DNA from: Phytohabitans rumicis
GTDB taxonomy: Bacteria; Actinomycetota; Actinomycetes; Mycobacteriales; Micromonosporaceae
Assembly (NCBI RefSeq): GCF_011764445.1
Contig: NZ_BLPG01000001.1
Location: forward strand, 6,155,001 to 6,219,000
DNA: 64,000 bases
Reading direction: 5' to 3'
Shown here: in pieces, positions 1-9,675 of the stretch
Layout: the number at the start of each line of letters is the position of its first letter
Position numbering within the stretch: position 1 is the stretch's first letter
Notes under the pieces: model-generated
Seen by the model: only the letters and a program-made list of their open reading frames with translations
Told to the model about the DNA's origin: nothing
Database searches by the model: none
Position numbers and translations under genes: made by a program

Positions 1-336
1 GTCACCGCCGCGGGCGGGCGCACCACGACGAAGGGCTGGCTGGTCGACGCGCTGCGCGCCACCGGGGCCGAGGTCGTCGACAGCGGCGGCGCCGTGATCC
101 ACCTTGTCGGGTACGGCGACAAGCGCTCCGACCTGCGCAAGGGAGCCGCCGTGACGGTGGCGATGGACACCCCGTACCTGCTGGCGGACGCGGACTCGCC
201 GGTGCTGCTGGCGACGTACTCGTCGAGCCGGCTGTCCATGGTGGCCCTGGCCGATGTACTGGCCGGCAAGGCACCCGCCGACGGCCGCTCCCCGGTCGCG
301 GTCCGCGGCCTCCCCCGTACGTCCTGCGGCGGCTGA
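1..336 (+). CDS. Glycoside hydrolase family 3 protein, C-terminal end (partial)
   Basis: The first frame is open from the window edge to a TGA at 334-336, giving 111 residues with no start, so the gene begins upstream. The stretch with LADADSPVLLATYSSSRLSM followed by a run on to a Cys-Gly-Gly end resembles the last domain of actinobacterial GH3 beta-N-acetylglucosaminidase-like proteins. The catalytic parts would lie outside the window, so substrate and activity cannot be judged here. Third-position GC is high, as expected for a real gene. The family assignment rests on general resemblance only and is moderate. Confidence 0.5.
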   Translation, partial: VTAAGGRTTTKGWLVDALRATGAEVVDSGGAVIHLVGYGDKRSDLRKGAAVTVAMDTPYLLADADSPVLLATYSSSRLSMVALADVLAGKAPADGRSPVAVRGLPRTSCGG

Positions 337-400
337 CCCTGAGCAGGGCGCCCGGCTGCCGGCTCCCGGGCGGGCCCAACGCGTCCCCCGGCACCCGGTA

Positions 401-431
401 GGGCGCCCCGGTTGGGCGCCCCGGTTGGGCG
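401..431. repeat. 13-bp tandem repeat
   Basis: The unit GGGCGCCCCGGTT is repeated about 2.4 times. It sits in the 340-bp gap between the GH3 end and the MFS gene and shares its GGGCGCCCC heart with the inverted repeat just downstream. Confidence 0.8.
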
Positions 432-438
432 TTGCGCC

Positions 439-525
439 GTGAGTGGGGCGCCCCTATGCAGCTCTGTGCGGGCAAAGGGGCGCCCCACTCAGGTCGCATC
501 AGCCACATAGGGGCGCCCCACTCAC
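439..525. repeat. Perfect 20-bp inverted repeat with a third half-copy
   Basis: GTGAGTGGGGCGCCCCTATG at 439-458 is matched exactly by its reverse complement at 506-525. A partial copy, GGGGCGCCCCACTCA, lies between them at 478-492. Each arm contains the palindrome GGGGCGCCCC. Together with the upstream tandem repeat this fills most of the gene-free stretch 337-678. It could be a strong hairpin terminator after the GH3 gene or a small repeat element. Confidence 0.8.
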
Positions 526-678
526 GCGCGTACGGGAGCGCGCCGCGCCCGTGGATATCGCGTTGACGATCACATCGGGCGGTGGGAGGGTCGGAGGATG
601 GCTGATCCGACTCGGCACCCGGTCTGACCTCGGGCCGTCACCAGGCGGCTCTGTGTTCTTCAGGCGTGCACCGAAGGG

Positions 679-1782
679 GTGCTGTTCTACCCCGTCTACG
701 CGCTGCTCTTCGCCGACGCCGGGCTCGGTGGCGGGCAGATCTCGTCGCTGTTCGTCATCTGGTCGGTGGTCAGCTTCACGCTGGAGATTCCGTCCGGGGC
801 GTGGGCGGACGCGTTCTCCCGGCGTCGGATGGTCGCCGTGGCAGCGGTGCTGCGGGCGGCCGGGTTCGCGTTGTGGGTGGTCTGGCCCACCTATGCCGGG
901 TTCGCGGTCGGGTTCGCGCTGTGGGGGCTGTCCAGCGCGATGACGTCGGGCACCGTCGAGGCCCTGGTCTATGACGAGCTGGCCGCCGCGGGTGCCACGG
1001 ACCGGTACGTCCGCACGGTCGGGCTCGGCAACACGGTCGCGCTGCTGGCCGAGCTGTCCGCGATGGCGCTGGCCGCTCCCGCGTACGCGCTCGGCGGATA
1101 TCCGCTTGTCGGTGCCGCCAGCGTCGCCGTGAGCCTGGCGGTGGTGCCGATCGCGCTGTCGTTTCCCGAGGCGCCCCGGGTGCGGAGCGCCGACGGTGGC
1201 ACGCGGCACTACCTGGCCACGCTGCGGGCCGGGCTGGCGCAGGTGCGCGGCAACCGCCGGGTCAATCGGACGGTGCTGCTCTTCGCCCTGGTCACCGGGC
1301 TCACCGCGATCGACGAGTACGTGCCGATGCTGGCCCGCGAGATGGGCGCGCCGACCGTGGCCGTACCCCTGCTGTTCCTGCTGCCCGTGGCGGCGATGGC
1401 CGGGGCGAGCGCGTTGGCCGACCGCTGGGCGGGCGTGTCGCCGAAACGGCTGGCGACGGCGGTCGCCGTGGGCGGGGTGTTGCTCGCGGCCGGCTCGCTG
1501 GTCGGGCATCCGGCCGGGATGCTCGCGGTGGCGGTGCCCTTCGCGGTGCTGGAGTTCTTCGAGATCGTCGCGGAGGCGCGGCTGCAGGACAGCATCGCGG
1601 GGCCGGCGCGGGCGACCGTGCTGTCGGTGGCCGGCTTCGGCCAGGAGACGGTGGCGCTGCTGGTCTTCGCCGGGTTCGGGCTGGGCTCGTCGGGCCTTTC
1701 GGTGCCGGTGCTGCTGGCGCTCGTCGGGGTGCCGATGCTGCTGTCCGGGCCGCTGACCCGCCGATGGCTCCCGGCTGCCTGA
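679..1782 (+). CDS. MFS transporter
   Basis: The 367-residue product is almost wholly hydrophobic, with ten or more membrane segments, and has the loop-2 type motif GAWADAFSRRR near residue 39 typical of major facilitator superfamily carriers. The substrate cannot be read from sequence. The GTG at 679 is the first start in the frame, but homologous reading (RRLCVLQACTEG) continues about ten residues upstream of it without a start codon before the stop at 625. An ATG at 598 with a GGGAGGG seven bases before it could be the true start if bases are missing between 598 and 679, as seems to happen elsewhere in this window. The N-terminus is therefore unsettled. Confidence 0.75.
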   Translation: MLFYPVYALLFADAGLGGGQISSLFVIWSVVSFTLEIPSGAWADAFSRRRMVAVAAVLRAAGFALWVVWPTYAGFAVGFALWGLSSAMTSGTVEALVYDELAAAGATDRYVRTVGLGNTVALLAELSAMALAAPAYALGGYPLVGAASVAVSLAVVPIALSFPEAPRVRSADGGTRHYLATLRAGLAQVRGNRRVNRTVLLFALVTGLTAIDEYVPMLAREMGAPTVAVPLLFLLPVAAMAGASALADRWAGVSPKRLATAVAVGGVLLAAGSLVGHPAGMLAVAVPFAVLEFFEIVAEARLQDSIAGPARATVLSVAGFGQETVALLVFAGFGLGSSGLSVPVLLALVGVPMLLSGPLTRRWLPAA

Positions 1783-1806
1783 CCCGAGCTGACCTTGCGC
1801 TACGCC

Positions 1807-1882
1807 GATCAAGGAATCGGGCGCCGATCAAGGGCAAAGGGTCATGGTTTGGAGATCAAAGCACGGCCGTTTGCCCTTGATC
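1807..1882 (+). repeat. 57-bp palindromic element, copy 1 (left outer half-site only)
   Basis: The core runs GATC to GATC at 1826-1882 with a GGAGATCAAAG-oriented spacer (orientation P). The outer GATCAAGG begins exactly 19 bp before the core. It lies between the MFS gene and the glycosyltransferase, which point the same way. Confidence 0.9.
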
Positions 1883-1915
1883 GACGCGGAAAAGGGGGAC
1901 TGGTAGCGTGCGGGC

Positions 1916-2881
1916 GTGGTTGGCTCCGCGCCGGCACTCTCCGTGGTCGTGCCGATGTTCAACGAGGAATCCGTGCTGCCGCTGCTCGTGACGCGGCTGC
2001 GCGGGGTGCTCGACGCGCTCGGCGAGCCCTACGAGGTGGTGGCGGTCGACGACGGCAGCACCGACCGCACCGCGGTGGCGTTGCACGCCACACGCCGGCA
2101 GTGGCCGCAGCTTCGGGTGCTGCGGCTGCGCCGCAACAGCGGGCATCAGGCCGCGCTGCTCGCCGGGCTGATGCGGGCCCGCGGGGCGTACGTGGTCAGC
2201 ATCGACGCGGACCTGCAGGACCCGCCGGAGACCATCGTCGACATGCTGCGGCTCGCGCGCTCCGACGGCCTCGACATCGTGTACGGCGTGCGCGCCGACC
2301 GCAGCGCCGACACTCCCTTCAAGCGGTGGACGGCGGGCGTCTACTACCGGTTGATGCGCCGCCTGGTGGGCAAGGACGTGCCCGCGCACGCCGGGGACTT
2401 CCGGTTGCTGAGCCAGGCGGCCGTGCAGGCGTTGCGGGAGCTGCCCGAGCGCACGCCGGTGCTGCGGCTGGTCGTGCCGTGGCTGGGCTTTCCCAGTGGC
2501 GAGGTGGCGTTCCAGCGCGAGGAGCGGGCCGCCGGCCGGACGAAGTACCCGCTGTCCCGGATGGTGGGGCTGGCCGCGGACAGCGTGACCAGCTTCTCCG
2601 CCGCGCCGCTGCGGGTCGCCACCTGGCTCGGCCTCGCCGGGGTCGCCGTCTGCGTGGTGCTGGTGGTGATCGCGATGATCGCGTACCTCCGGGGCGGCAC
2701 GGTCACCGGCTGGCCCTCGCTGTACCTGGCGGTGCTCTTCCTCGGCGCGGTACAGCTGCTGTGCCTCGGGCTGCTGGGGGAGTACGTGGCGCGCATCTAC
2801 ACCGCGGTGCAGGCGCGCCCGGCGTACTACGTCGCGGACGACACGGACGCGCCGGTCGAGCTCACCGACAGCCTGCGGTGA
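1916..2881 (+). CDS. Family 2 glycosyltransferase, polyprenyl-phosphate sugar synthase type
   Basis: This 321-residue protein has the GT-A fold signature of DPM1/GtrB-like enzymes: VVVPMFNEE near residues 10-18, the nucleotide-binding DDGS at 45-48, and the metal-binding DAD at 97-99 followed by LQDPPE. Two membrane segments lie near residues 236-262 and 275-300, as in GtrB-like enzymes that load a sugar onto a polyprenyl phosphate at the inner membrane face. The GTG at 1916 is used. Its stop overlaps the GTG of the next gene by four bases, so the two are translationally coupled. The likely role is making a lipid-linked sugar for a cell-surface polymer; which sugar is not visible. Confidence 0.88.
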   Translation: MVGSAPALSVVVPMFNEESVLPLLVTRLRGVLDALGEPYEVVAVDDGSTDRTAVALHATRRQWPQLRVLRLRRNSGHQAALLAGLMRARGAYVVSIDADLQDPPETIVDMLRLARSDGLDIVYGVRADRSADTPFKRWTAGVYYRLMRRLVGKDVPAHAGDFRLLSQAAVQALRELPERTPVLRLVVPWLGFPSGEVAFQREERAAGRTKYPLSRMVGLAADSVTSFSAAPLRVATWLGLAGVAVCVVLVVIAMIAYLRGGTVTGWPSLYLAVLFLGAVQLLCLGLLGEYVARIYTAVQARPAYYVADDTDAPVELTDSLR

Positions 2882-5031
2882 CGGCGACGGCGAGCCGCCC
2901 GGCGGAGCAGCGCACCGAGCAGGGGACGGACCCTGGCGTACCAGATAAGGCGCGGCGCTGGGCCCCGGCGGCGGTGGCCTTCGCGGTGGTGGCCTTCTTC
3001 CTGATCGTCTCCGGGACGCCGGTGCTGGACGTCGCGCGCTACGCCGCGTATGCGGCGCTCGCGGTGATGTTGCCCGGCACGCTGGTCTACCGGGCGCTGC
3101 GGCGGACGCCGCGCACGCTGGTCGAAGACCTGGCGATGGGCGCGGCGGTCGGGCTGGTGCTGGAGCTGGCGGCGTGGTTCGGGTTCGTGTCGGTGGGGGC
3201 CGAACGGTGGCTGTGGGCGTGGCCGGCACTGGTCGTGGTGGCGTTCGTGGCGGTGCGGCCACTGCGCCGGCACTGGGTGGTGCGCGGCTACGAGCGGGTG
3301 CCGGTGGGCTGGTCGTGGGCGGTGGCCGCGGTCGTCGCCGGCTTCACCGTGTACCTGTGGGACTCGTTCCTGCGGCGCAACCCGATCCTGCCGGCCGGCG
3401 AGGGGCAGGCGCAGTACCTCGACCTGGCGTTCCAGATGTCGATCGCGGGCGCGGCCAAGCACCAGGCGCCGCCGGACCTGCCGCAGGTGGCGGGGGAGCC
3501 GCTGCACTACCACTGGTTCGGGTTCGCGCACATGGGGGCGGCCTCGCTGGTCAGCGGGGTGGACCTGCCGACGGTGTTCCTGCGGCTGGCGGTGCCGGCG
3601 CTGTGCGCGCTCGCGATCGTGCTGGTCGCGGTGGTGGGGTGGCGGGTCAGCGACCGGCCGTACGTGGGCGTCGGCGCGGCGGTGCTGATGTTCACGATCG
3701 GCGAGTTCGGCTTCGAGAACGGGATCCGGCAGCTCTTCGGCACGCAGGTGACGTTCATCGTGTGGGGCAGCCCGTCGATGACGTACAGCTGGGTGTTGCT
3801 GTTTCCGCTGATCGCGGTGCTGGTGTCGCTGTTGCGCGGGGGCGGCGGCTGGGCGCTGGCGGCCCTGTTCCTGCTGGGGTCCACCGGGGCGAAGGCCAGC
3901 TCGGTGCCCGTGGTGGCGGGCGCGCTCGGGCTGACCGCCCTGGTCCTTTTCGTACGCCGCCGGCGGCTGCCGTGGGTGGTGCTGGGCGCGCTGGGACTGG
4001 CCGTGGTGGCGCAGGTGTTCGCCACGGCGGTGCTGTTCGCGTTCGAGAGCCACGGGGTCAAGGTCGAGCCGTTGCAGGGGCTGCGGCCGTACGCGTCTTC
4101 CACCCTCGCCTGGCCGCTAGCCGCGGTCGCGTTCCTGCTCAACATGCAGCTGCGGCTGGTCGGGATCGTGGGCCTGGGCCGGCGTGTCTTCACCGACCCG
4201 GAGAAGGTCTTCCTGCTGGCCGGCGCGGTCGTCGGGCCCCTGCTGTACCTCACGCTGGGCCACCCTGGCAGCAGCAACCAGTACTTCGTGCGGGCCGGGT
4301 TCGCGTTCGGCGTGATCCTGTCGGCATGGGGCTGGGCCAGCGTCGTCGGGCGGCTCGATCGGCGGCTGGCGGCGTTCGCGGTCGGGTTCGGGGTGCTGCT
4401 GTGCCTGGTCCAGCTCGTCTTCGGGCCGGTGTCGGCGCGGCGGCCGCTGGTGCCGCTGCTGCTGTGGGCGTTGGCGCTCGGCGTCGTGCTGTTCCTGGTG
4501 CTGCGTCGGCGCCCGGCCTACCTGCTCACCGCGATCCTGGTGGCCGGCGCTCCCGGGCTGGTCATGGACGCGGCGGCGGCGCACCGGCAGCCCAACGGCG
4601 GCGCGTACCCAACGGCGGCGCTGCCCGCCTCCCGGGTCGCCGCGGCCCGCTGGGTGTACGCGCACAGCGACCCCGATGACGTGCTGGCCACCAACGTGCA
4701 CTGCAACGAGGTCGTCAAGGGGTTGTGCGACGCGCGCGCGTTCTGGCTGAGCGGGTACGCCGAGCGGTCGGTGCTGGTCGAGGGCTGGACGTTCGCGCCG
4801 CGGATGATGGGGCTGCCGGGCGGGGCCGAGGAGCCGTTCTGGGACCCGGCGCTGCTGGCGGCCAACGACGCCGCGTTCTACCAGCCGACCTCGGCCGGGC
4901 TGGCGGTCCTGCGGGCGCGCGGGGTGCGCTGGCTGGTGGTGGACCGGAGTGTGCGGCCGGAGTCGCCGGGTCTCACATCGCTTGCGATCAAGCGTTACGA
5001 CCAGGGGCGCATGGCGGTCTATCAGATTTGA
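2878..5031 (+). CDS. Large polytopic membrane protein, possible GT-C-like glycosyltransferase
   Basis: The 717-residue protein has more than ten hydrophobic spans covering residues from about 35 to 560, then a soluble C-terminal part containing WVYAHSDPDDVLATNVHCNE and ending in a conserved-looking RWLVVDRS segment. I do not recognise a named family. The layout, with many spans and an extracytoplasmic C-terminal domain, and tight coupling (GTGA overlap) to a lipid-sugar synthase fit a GT-C transferase that would use the product of the upstream gene, but this is inference. The GTG at 2878 is chosen because of the overlap. The stop lies within a 27-bp tandem duplication. Confidence 0.72.
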   Translation: MTATASRPAEQRTEQGTDPGVPDKARRWAPAAVAFAVVAFFLIVSGTPVLDVARYAAYAALAVMLPGTLVYRALRRTPRTLVEDLAMGAAVGLVLELAAWFGFVSVGAERWLWAWPALVVVAFVAVRPLRRHWVVRGYERVPVGWSWAVAAVVAGFTVYLWDSFLRRNPILPAGEGQAQYLDLAFQMSIAGAAKHQAPPDLPQVAGEPLHYHWFGFAHMGAASLVSGVDLPTVFLRLAVPALCALAIVLVAVVGWRVSDRPYVGVGAAVLMFTIGEFGFENGIRQLFGTQVTFIVWGSPSMTYSWVLLFPLIAVLVSLLRGGGGWALAALFLLGSTGAKASSVPVVAGALGLTALVLFVRRRRLPWVVLGALGLAVVAQVFATAVLFAFESHGVKVEPLQGLRPYASSTLAWPLAAVAFLLNMQLRLVGIVGLGRRVFTDPEKVFLLAGAVVGPLLYLTLGHPGSSNQYFVRAGFAFGVILSAWGWASVVGRLDRRLAAFAVGFGVLLCLVQLVFGPVSARRPLVPLLLWALALGVVLFLVLRRRPAYLLTAILVAGAPGLVMDAAAAHRQPNGGAYPTAALPASRVAAARWVYAHSDPDDVLATNVHCNEVVKGLCDARAFWLSGYAERSVLVEGWTFAPRMMGLPGGAEEPFWDPALLAANDAAFYQPTSAGLAVLRARGVRWLVVDRSVRPESPGLTSLAIKRYDQGRMAVYQI

Positions 5032-5076
5032 CGGTGTGCCCTCAGCATTCAGATTTGACGGTGTGCCCTCAGCATT
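5023..5076. repeat. Perfect 27-bp tandem duplication at the ends of two convergent genes
   Basis: A 27-bp unit beginning CAGATTTGACGGTG and ending CTCAGCATT occurs at 5023-5049 and again at 5050-5076 without a mismatch. The stop of the membrane-protein gene (5029-5031) and that of the opposing methyltransferase gene (5049-5051) both fall inside it. Confidence 0.95.
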
Positions 5077-5747
5077 AGGGAGACGCCGGGCAGCGACTTC
5101 ACCGGCAGATAGCGCTCGGCCGCGATGATGGCGGTCAGCCCCATGTTGACCACATTGGGCAGGTCGTCCAGGTCGCTGCCGGTGGACTTGCGGCGCCGCC
5201 AGGCCGCCACCGGGCGCAGGAGCACGTTCCAGCTCCACAACTCGTCGATGACCAGGCCGGCCTTCTCCACCACCGAGGTGAGCGTGTCCCGGGTGTAGCG
5301 GCGCACGTGCCCGACGGCCACGTCGTGCGCCGACCAGAGCCGCATGTCGCACGGCACCGCGATCAGCGCCGTACCGCCCGGGCGGAGGGTGCGGTGGATC
5401 TCCCCGGCGGCGGCGTGGTCCTCGTCGATGTGCTCGAGGATGTCGAACGCGACGACCAGGTCCAGGCTGGCGCTGGGCAGCGGGAGCGCGCGGGCGTCGG
5501 CCCGGATGACGTTGAGTCCGCGCTCGGCGGCGACCTGCGCGCCGTCCGGGCTGTACTCCAGTGCGACCGGCTGCCAGCCGTTGGCGCGCAGGACGCGCGT
5601 GTTACCGCCGCCGGCGGCGCCGATGTCGAGCGCCGTGCCCGGCCTGGGCAGCTTCTTCAGCGCCCGGGAAAGCAGGGCACGACGCTCCCGGTACCACCAG
5701 TGGGTGTCCTCAAGGGCGGCGAGCTTGCGGATCTCGGTCGCTTCCAT
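5049..5747 (-). CDS. Class I SAM-dependent methyltransferase
   Basis: The 232-residue protein shows the Rossmann-fold SAM signature LDIGAAGGGNT at residues 40-50, an acidic residue after strand two (ALEYSP), and DILEHIDEDHAA in the post-motif position, followed by LRPGGTALIAVP. This is the Methyltransf_11 type. The substrate is not evident; nearness to glycosyltransferase-type genes suggests a sugar or lipid carrier, but they are on the other strand. Its last codons and stop lie in the tandem duplication described above. The ATG at 5747 is the natural start. Confidence 0.85.
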   Translation of the reverse strand: MEATEIRKLAALEDTHWWYRERRALLSRALKKLPRPGTALDIGAAGGGNTRVLRANGWQPVALEYSPDGAQVAAERGLNVIRADARALPLPSASLDLVVAFDILEHIDEDHAAAGEIHRTLRPGGTALIAVPCDMRLWSAHDVAVGHVRRYTRDTLTSVVEKAGLVIDELWSWNVLLRPVAAWRRRKSTGSDLDDLPNVVNMGLTAIIAAERYLPVKSLPGVSLMLRAHRQI

Positions 5748-5789
5748 CCGCTAGATGTTAGGAGGGACGCCCGCCGATGTAAAAAGCAC

Positions 5790-7218
5790 TCAGAGTGGGA
5801 TATTGCCGTGCGCCCCCCGAGCCGCTGGGGCGGCCGCGAGCGCCTCGGCGATGCGGCGGCGGGTCTCGCTCGGCTTGATGACGTCGTCGACCACGCCGAT
5901 CTCCAGGGCGCGGTTGACGCCGCCGGCCACCCGGGTCTGCTCCTCGATGAGCTGCGTGCGTAGCGCCTCGCGCTCCTCCGGCGGTGCGGCGGCGAGCTTC
6001 TTGCGGTACAGGATGTTGACCGCCGCCGACGCGCCCATGACCGCGAGCTCCGCGCTCGGCCAGGCGAAGACCGCGGTCGCGCCCAGCGAGCGGGAGTTCA
6101 TCGCGATGTACGCGCCGCCGTACGCCTTGCGCGTCACCAGCGTCACCCGCGGCACCACGGCCTCGGCGAACGCGTGCAGCAGCTTCGCGCCGCGCCGGAC
6201 GACGCCGTCCCACTCCTGGCCCAGGCCGGGCAGGTAGCCGGGCACGTCGACCAGCACGATCAGGGGTACGCCGAGCGCGTCGCACATCCGCACGAAGCGG
6301 GCCGCCTTCTCGGCGCTGGCCGAGTCCAGGCAGCCGCCGAGGCGCAGCGGGTTGTTGGCGATCACGCCGACGGTACGCCCGGCGAAGCGGCCCAGCGTGG
6401 TCACGATGTTCGGCGCCCAGCGCGCGTGCAGCTCGACGGACTCCGCCCCGTCCAGCAGCGCCTTGACCACCGGCTTCACGTCGTACGCGCGGTTGGTCTC
6501 GGCGGGCATCGCGGCGGCCATGTCGTGGCCGTCCCTTCGACGCCAACGGGCACGTCCGCGGGGAGAGCCGGCCCTGGTGGCCGAGCAGGTGCGCCAGCTT
6601 GCGCGCCTCGGCCAGCGCCGTCGCGTCGTCCTTCGTGGTCACGTGCACGACGCCGGAGCGCCGGCCGTGCGGCTCGGGGCCGCCCAGGCGCTCCATGTCG
6701 ACCTGCTCGCCGGTGACCGACCGGACCACCTCCGGCCCGGTCACGAAGATGCGCCCGGCGCCGCCCATCACCACGATGTCGGTCAGCGCCGGCCCGTACG
6801 CGGCACCGCCGGCGGCCGGGCCGAGCACCACCGAGATCTGCGGTACGCGGCCGGAGGCGCGCACCATCGCGGCGAACACCTGGCCGACCGCGTCGAGCGC
6901 GACCACGCCCTCGGCGAGCCGGGCGCCGCCGGAGTGCCACAGGCCGAGCACCGGCACCCGTTCGCGGACGGCCGCGTCGATCGCGTCGACGACGTGGCGG
7001 CAGCCCTCGCTGCCCATCGCGCCGCCCATCCGGGCGCCATCGCTGGCGTACGCGACGGCCGGTGTGCCGTCGATCTCCCCGCGGGCCCAGAGCACGCCCG
7101 AGTCGTCGCGCGGCATCATCAGCCGGAGCGAGCCGGCGTCGAAGAGGCCGCGCAGCCGCAGCTCGGGGTCGCGGTAGTCCACGGTGGACGAATCGGCGCT
7201 GACAGATGTGGTGGTCAC
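5790..7218 (-). CDS. accD: Acyl-CoA carboxylase carboxyltransferase beta subunit (frame broken twice)
   Basis: The carboxyltransferase of acyl-CoA carboxylase transfers CO2 from biotin to acetyl- or propionyl-CoA, supplying malonyl units. The first half (GLWHSGGARLAEG, GPAAGGAAYGPAL) and second half (ELHARWAPNIVTTLGR, RMCDALGVPLIVLVDVPGYL, GGAYIAMNSRSLGA) lie in different frames. They join through one missing base near 6552-6562 and another near 6522-6535; with both restored the gene is exactly 477 codons, close to mycobacterial AccD6 at about 473 residues. The GTG at 7218 is chosen because GGGAGG lies eight bases upstream, whereas the in-frame ATG at 7233 precedes that site. It ends the fab operon, the place of accD6 in mycobacteria. 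Confidence 0.85.
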
Positions 7219-7232
7219 GGCGGGTCCTCCCA

Positions 7233-8456
<1,224 letters not shown>

Positions 8457-8458
8457 GA

Positions 8459-8698
8459 TCAGGCGTTGCTCTCGATGTAGGAGACCGCGTCACCCACGGT
8501 CTTCAGGTTCTGGACCTCGTTGTCCGGGATCTTGACCCCGAACTTCTCCTCGGCCGCGACCACGACCTCGACCATGGAGAGCGAGTCGACGTCCAGTTCG
8601 TCGGTGAACGACTTCTCCTCGGCCACGTCGTCCGGGTTCACGCCAGCGACCTCTTCGAGAATCTCGGCCAGGCCGGCGATGATGTCGTCACGGGTCAT
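8459..8698 (-). CDS. acpP: Acyl carrier protein
   Basis: The 79-residue acidic protein carries the phosphopantetheine attachment motif DVDSLSMVE, with Ser39 as the modified residue. It holds the growing fatty acyl chain as a thioester and serves FabD, FabH and FabF encoded beside it. The ATG at 8698 is 32 bases beyond the fabH stop, and GAGGAAC provides a ribosome site. Its stop is two bases from fabF. Size and helix pattern match the family exactly. Confidence 0.96.
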   Translation of the reverse strand: MTRDDIIAGLAEILEEVAGVNPDDVAEEKSFTDELDVDSLSMVEVVVAAEEKFGVKIPDNEVQNLKTVGDAVSYIESNA

Positions 8699-8730
8699 TT
8701 CGGATTGTTCCTCTCCATGGATGGGGACCG

Positions 8731-9675
8731 TCACGGACAGCGGATGACCTGTCCGGCGTAGGTGAGGCCGCCGCCGAAGCCGAAGAGCAGGACCGGGGCG
8801 CCGGAAGGCACCTCGCGCCGCTCGACCAGCTTGGACAGGGCCAGCGGCACGCTCGCCGCAGAGGTGTTGCCGGACTCGACGATGTCCTTCGCGATGACCG
8901 CGTTCGGGATGCCGAGCCGCTTGACGATGCCGTCGATGATCCGGGTGTTGGCCTGGTGCGGGACGAACGCCGCGATGTCCGCGGGCGCCACGCCCGCGCG
9001 CTCGCACGCCTGCAGCGCCAGCGGGGCGAGCATCGTGGTGGCCCAGCGGAAGACGACCTGCCCGTCCTGCTGGATGTACGGCCGCCAGCCCTCGATCGTC
9101 AGCACCTCGCCCTTCTCCGGCGCGGAGCCCCACAGCACCGGGCCGATGCCGGGCTCTTCGCCGTCGGGCGTCGCCGTGACCACCGCCGCGCCCGCCGCGT
9201 CGCCGAAGAGCACGCAGGTGGAGCGGTCGGTCCAGTCGGTGATGTCGGAGAGCTTCTCCGCGCCCACGACGAGCGCGTTGCGCGTCGCCCCGGCCCGGAT
9301 CGCGTGGTCGGCGGTCGCCAGCGCGTACGAGAAGCCGGAGCACGCGGTGTTGACGTCCATCGCGGCCGGGGCGGCGATGCCGAGCTTGTTGGCGACCCGG
9401 GTGGCCACGTTCGGGCACCGGTCGATCGAGGAGCAGGTGGCCACCACGACCATGTCGATGTCGGCGGCGGTGAGCCCGGAGGCGGCGAGGGCCTTGCCGG
9501 CGGCGGCGGTGGCCATGTCGGCCACGCTCTCGCCCTCCGCGATCCGCCGGGTCACGATGCCGACGCGGTCCCGGATCCACTCGTCGTTGGTGTCCACGAT
9601 CGCGGCGAGGTCGTCGTTGGTCACCAGCCGGGACGGCTGGTAGTGGCCCAGCGAAACGATGCGGGAACCGGCCAT
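8731..9675 (-). CDS. fabH: Beta-ketoacyl-ACP synthase III
   Basis: FabH starts fatty acid synthesis by joining an acyl-CoA primer to malonyl-ACP. In actinobacteria the primer is often branched. The 314-residue protein has the Cys-His-Asn triad: Cys112 in NTACSGFSYA, His240 in VPHQANTRI and Asn270 in VESGNTSAA, and ends with the usual GFGGGLTYAGQVI. The ATG at 9675 shares one base with the TAA of fabD (TAATG), so translation is coupled. Confidence 0.95.
   Translation of the reverse strand: MAGSRIVSLGHYQPSRLVTNDDLAAIVDTNDEWIRDRVGIVTRRIAEGESVADMATAAAGKALAASGLTAADIDMVVVATCSSIDRCPNVATRVANKLGIAAPAAMDVNTACSGFSYALATADHAIRAGATRNALVVGAEKLSDITDWTDRSTCVLFGDAAGAAVVTATPDGEEPGIGPVLWGSAPEKGEVLTIEGWRPYIQQDGQVVFRWATTMLAPLALQACERAGVAPADIAAFVPHQANTRIIDGIVKRLGIPNAVIAKDIVESGNTSAASVPLALSKLVERREVPSGAPVLLFGFGGGLTYAGQVIRCP

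Noticed and set aside
1826-1882. The palindromic elements as ordinary intrinsic terminators
   Set aside because: Several lie between genes reading the same way and far from stops, there is no U-run, and spacing and spacer direction are too constant for a mere hairpin.
1856-3262. Long open frames on the strand opposite the glycosyltransferase, and similar ones opposite fabF, aceE and the DUF4139 gene
   Set aside because: They are by-products of high third-position GC. Their proteins are Arg/Pro/His/Gly-rich with no known domain, and the sense strand carries clear families.
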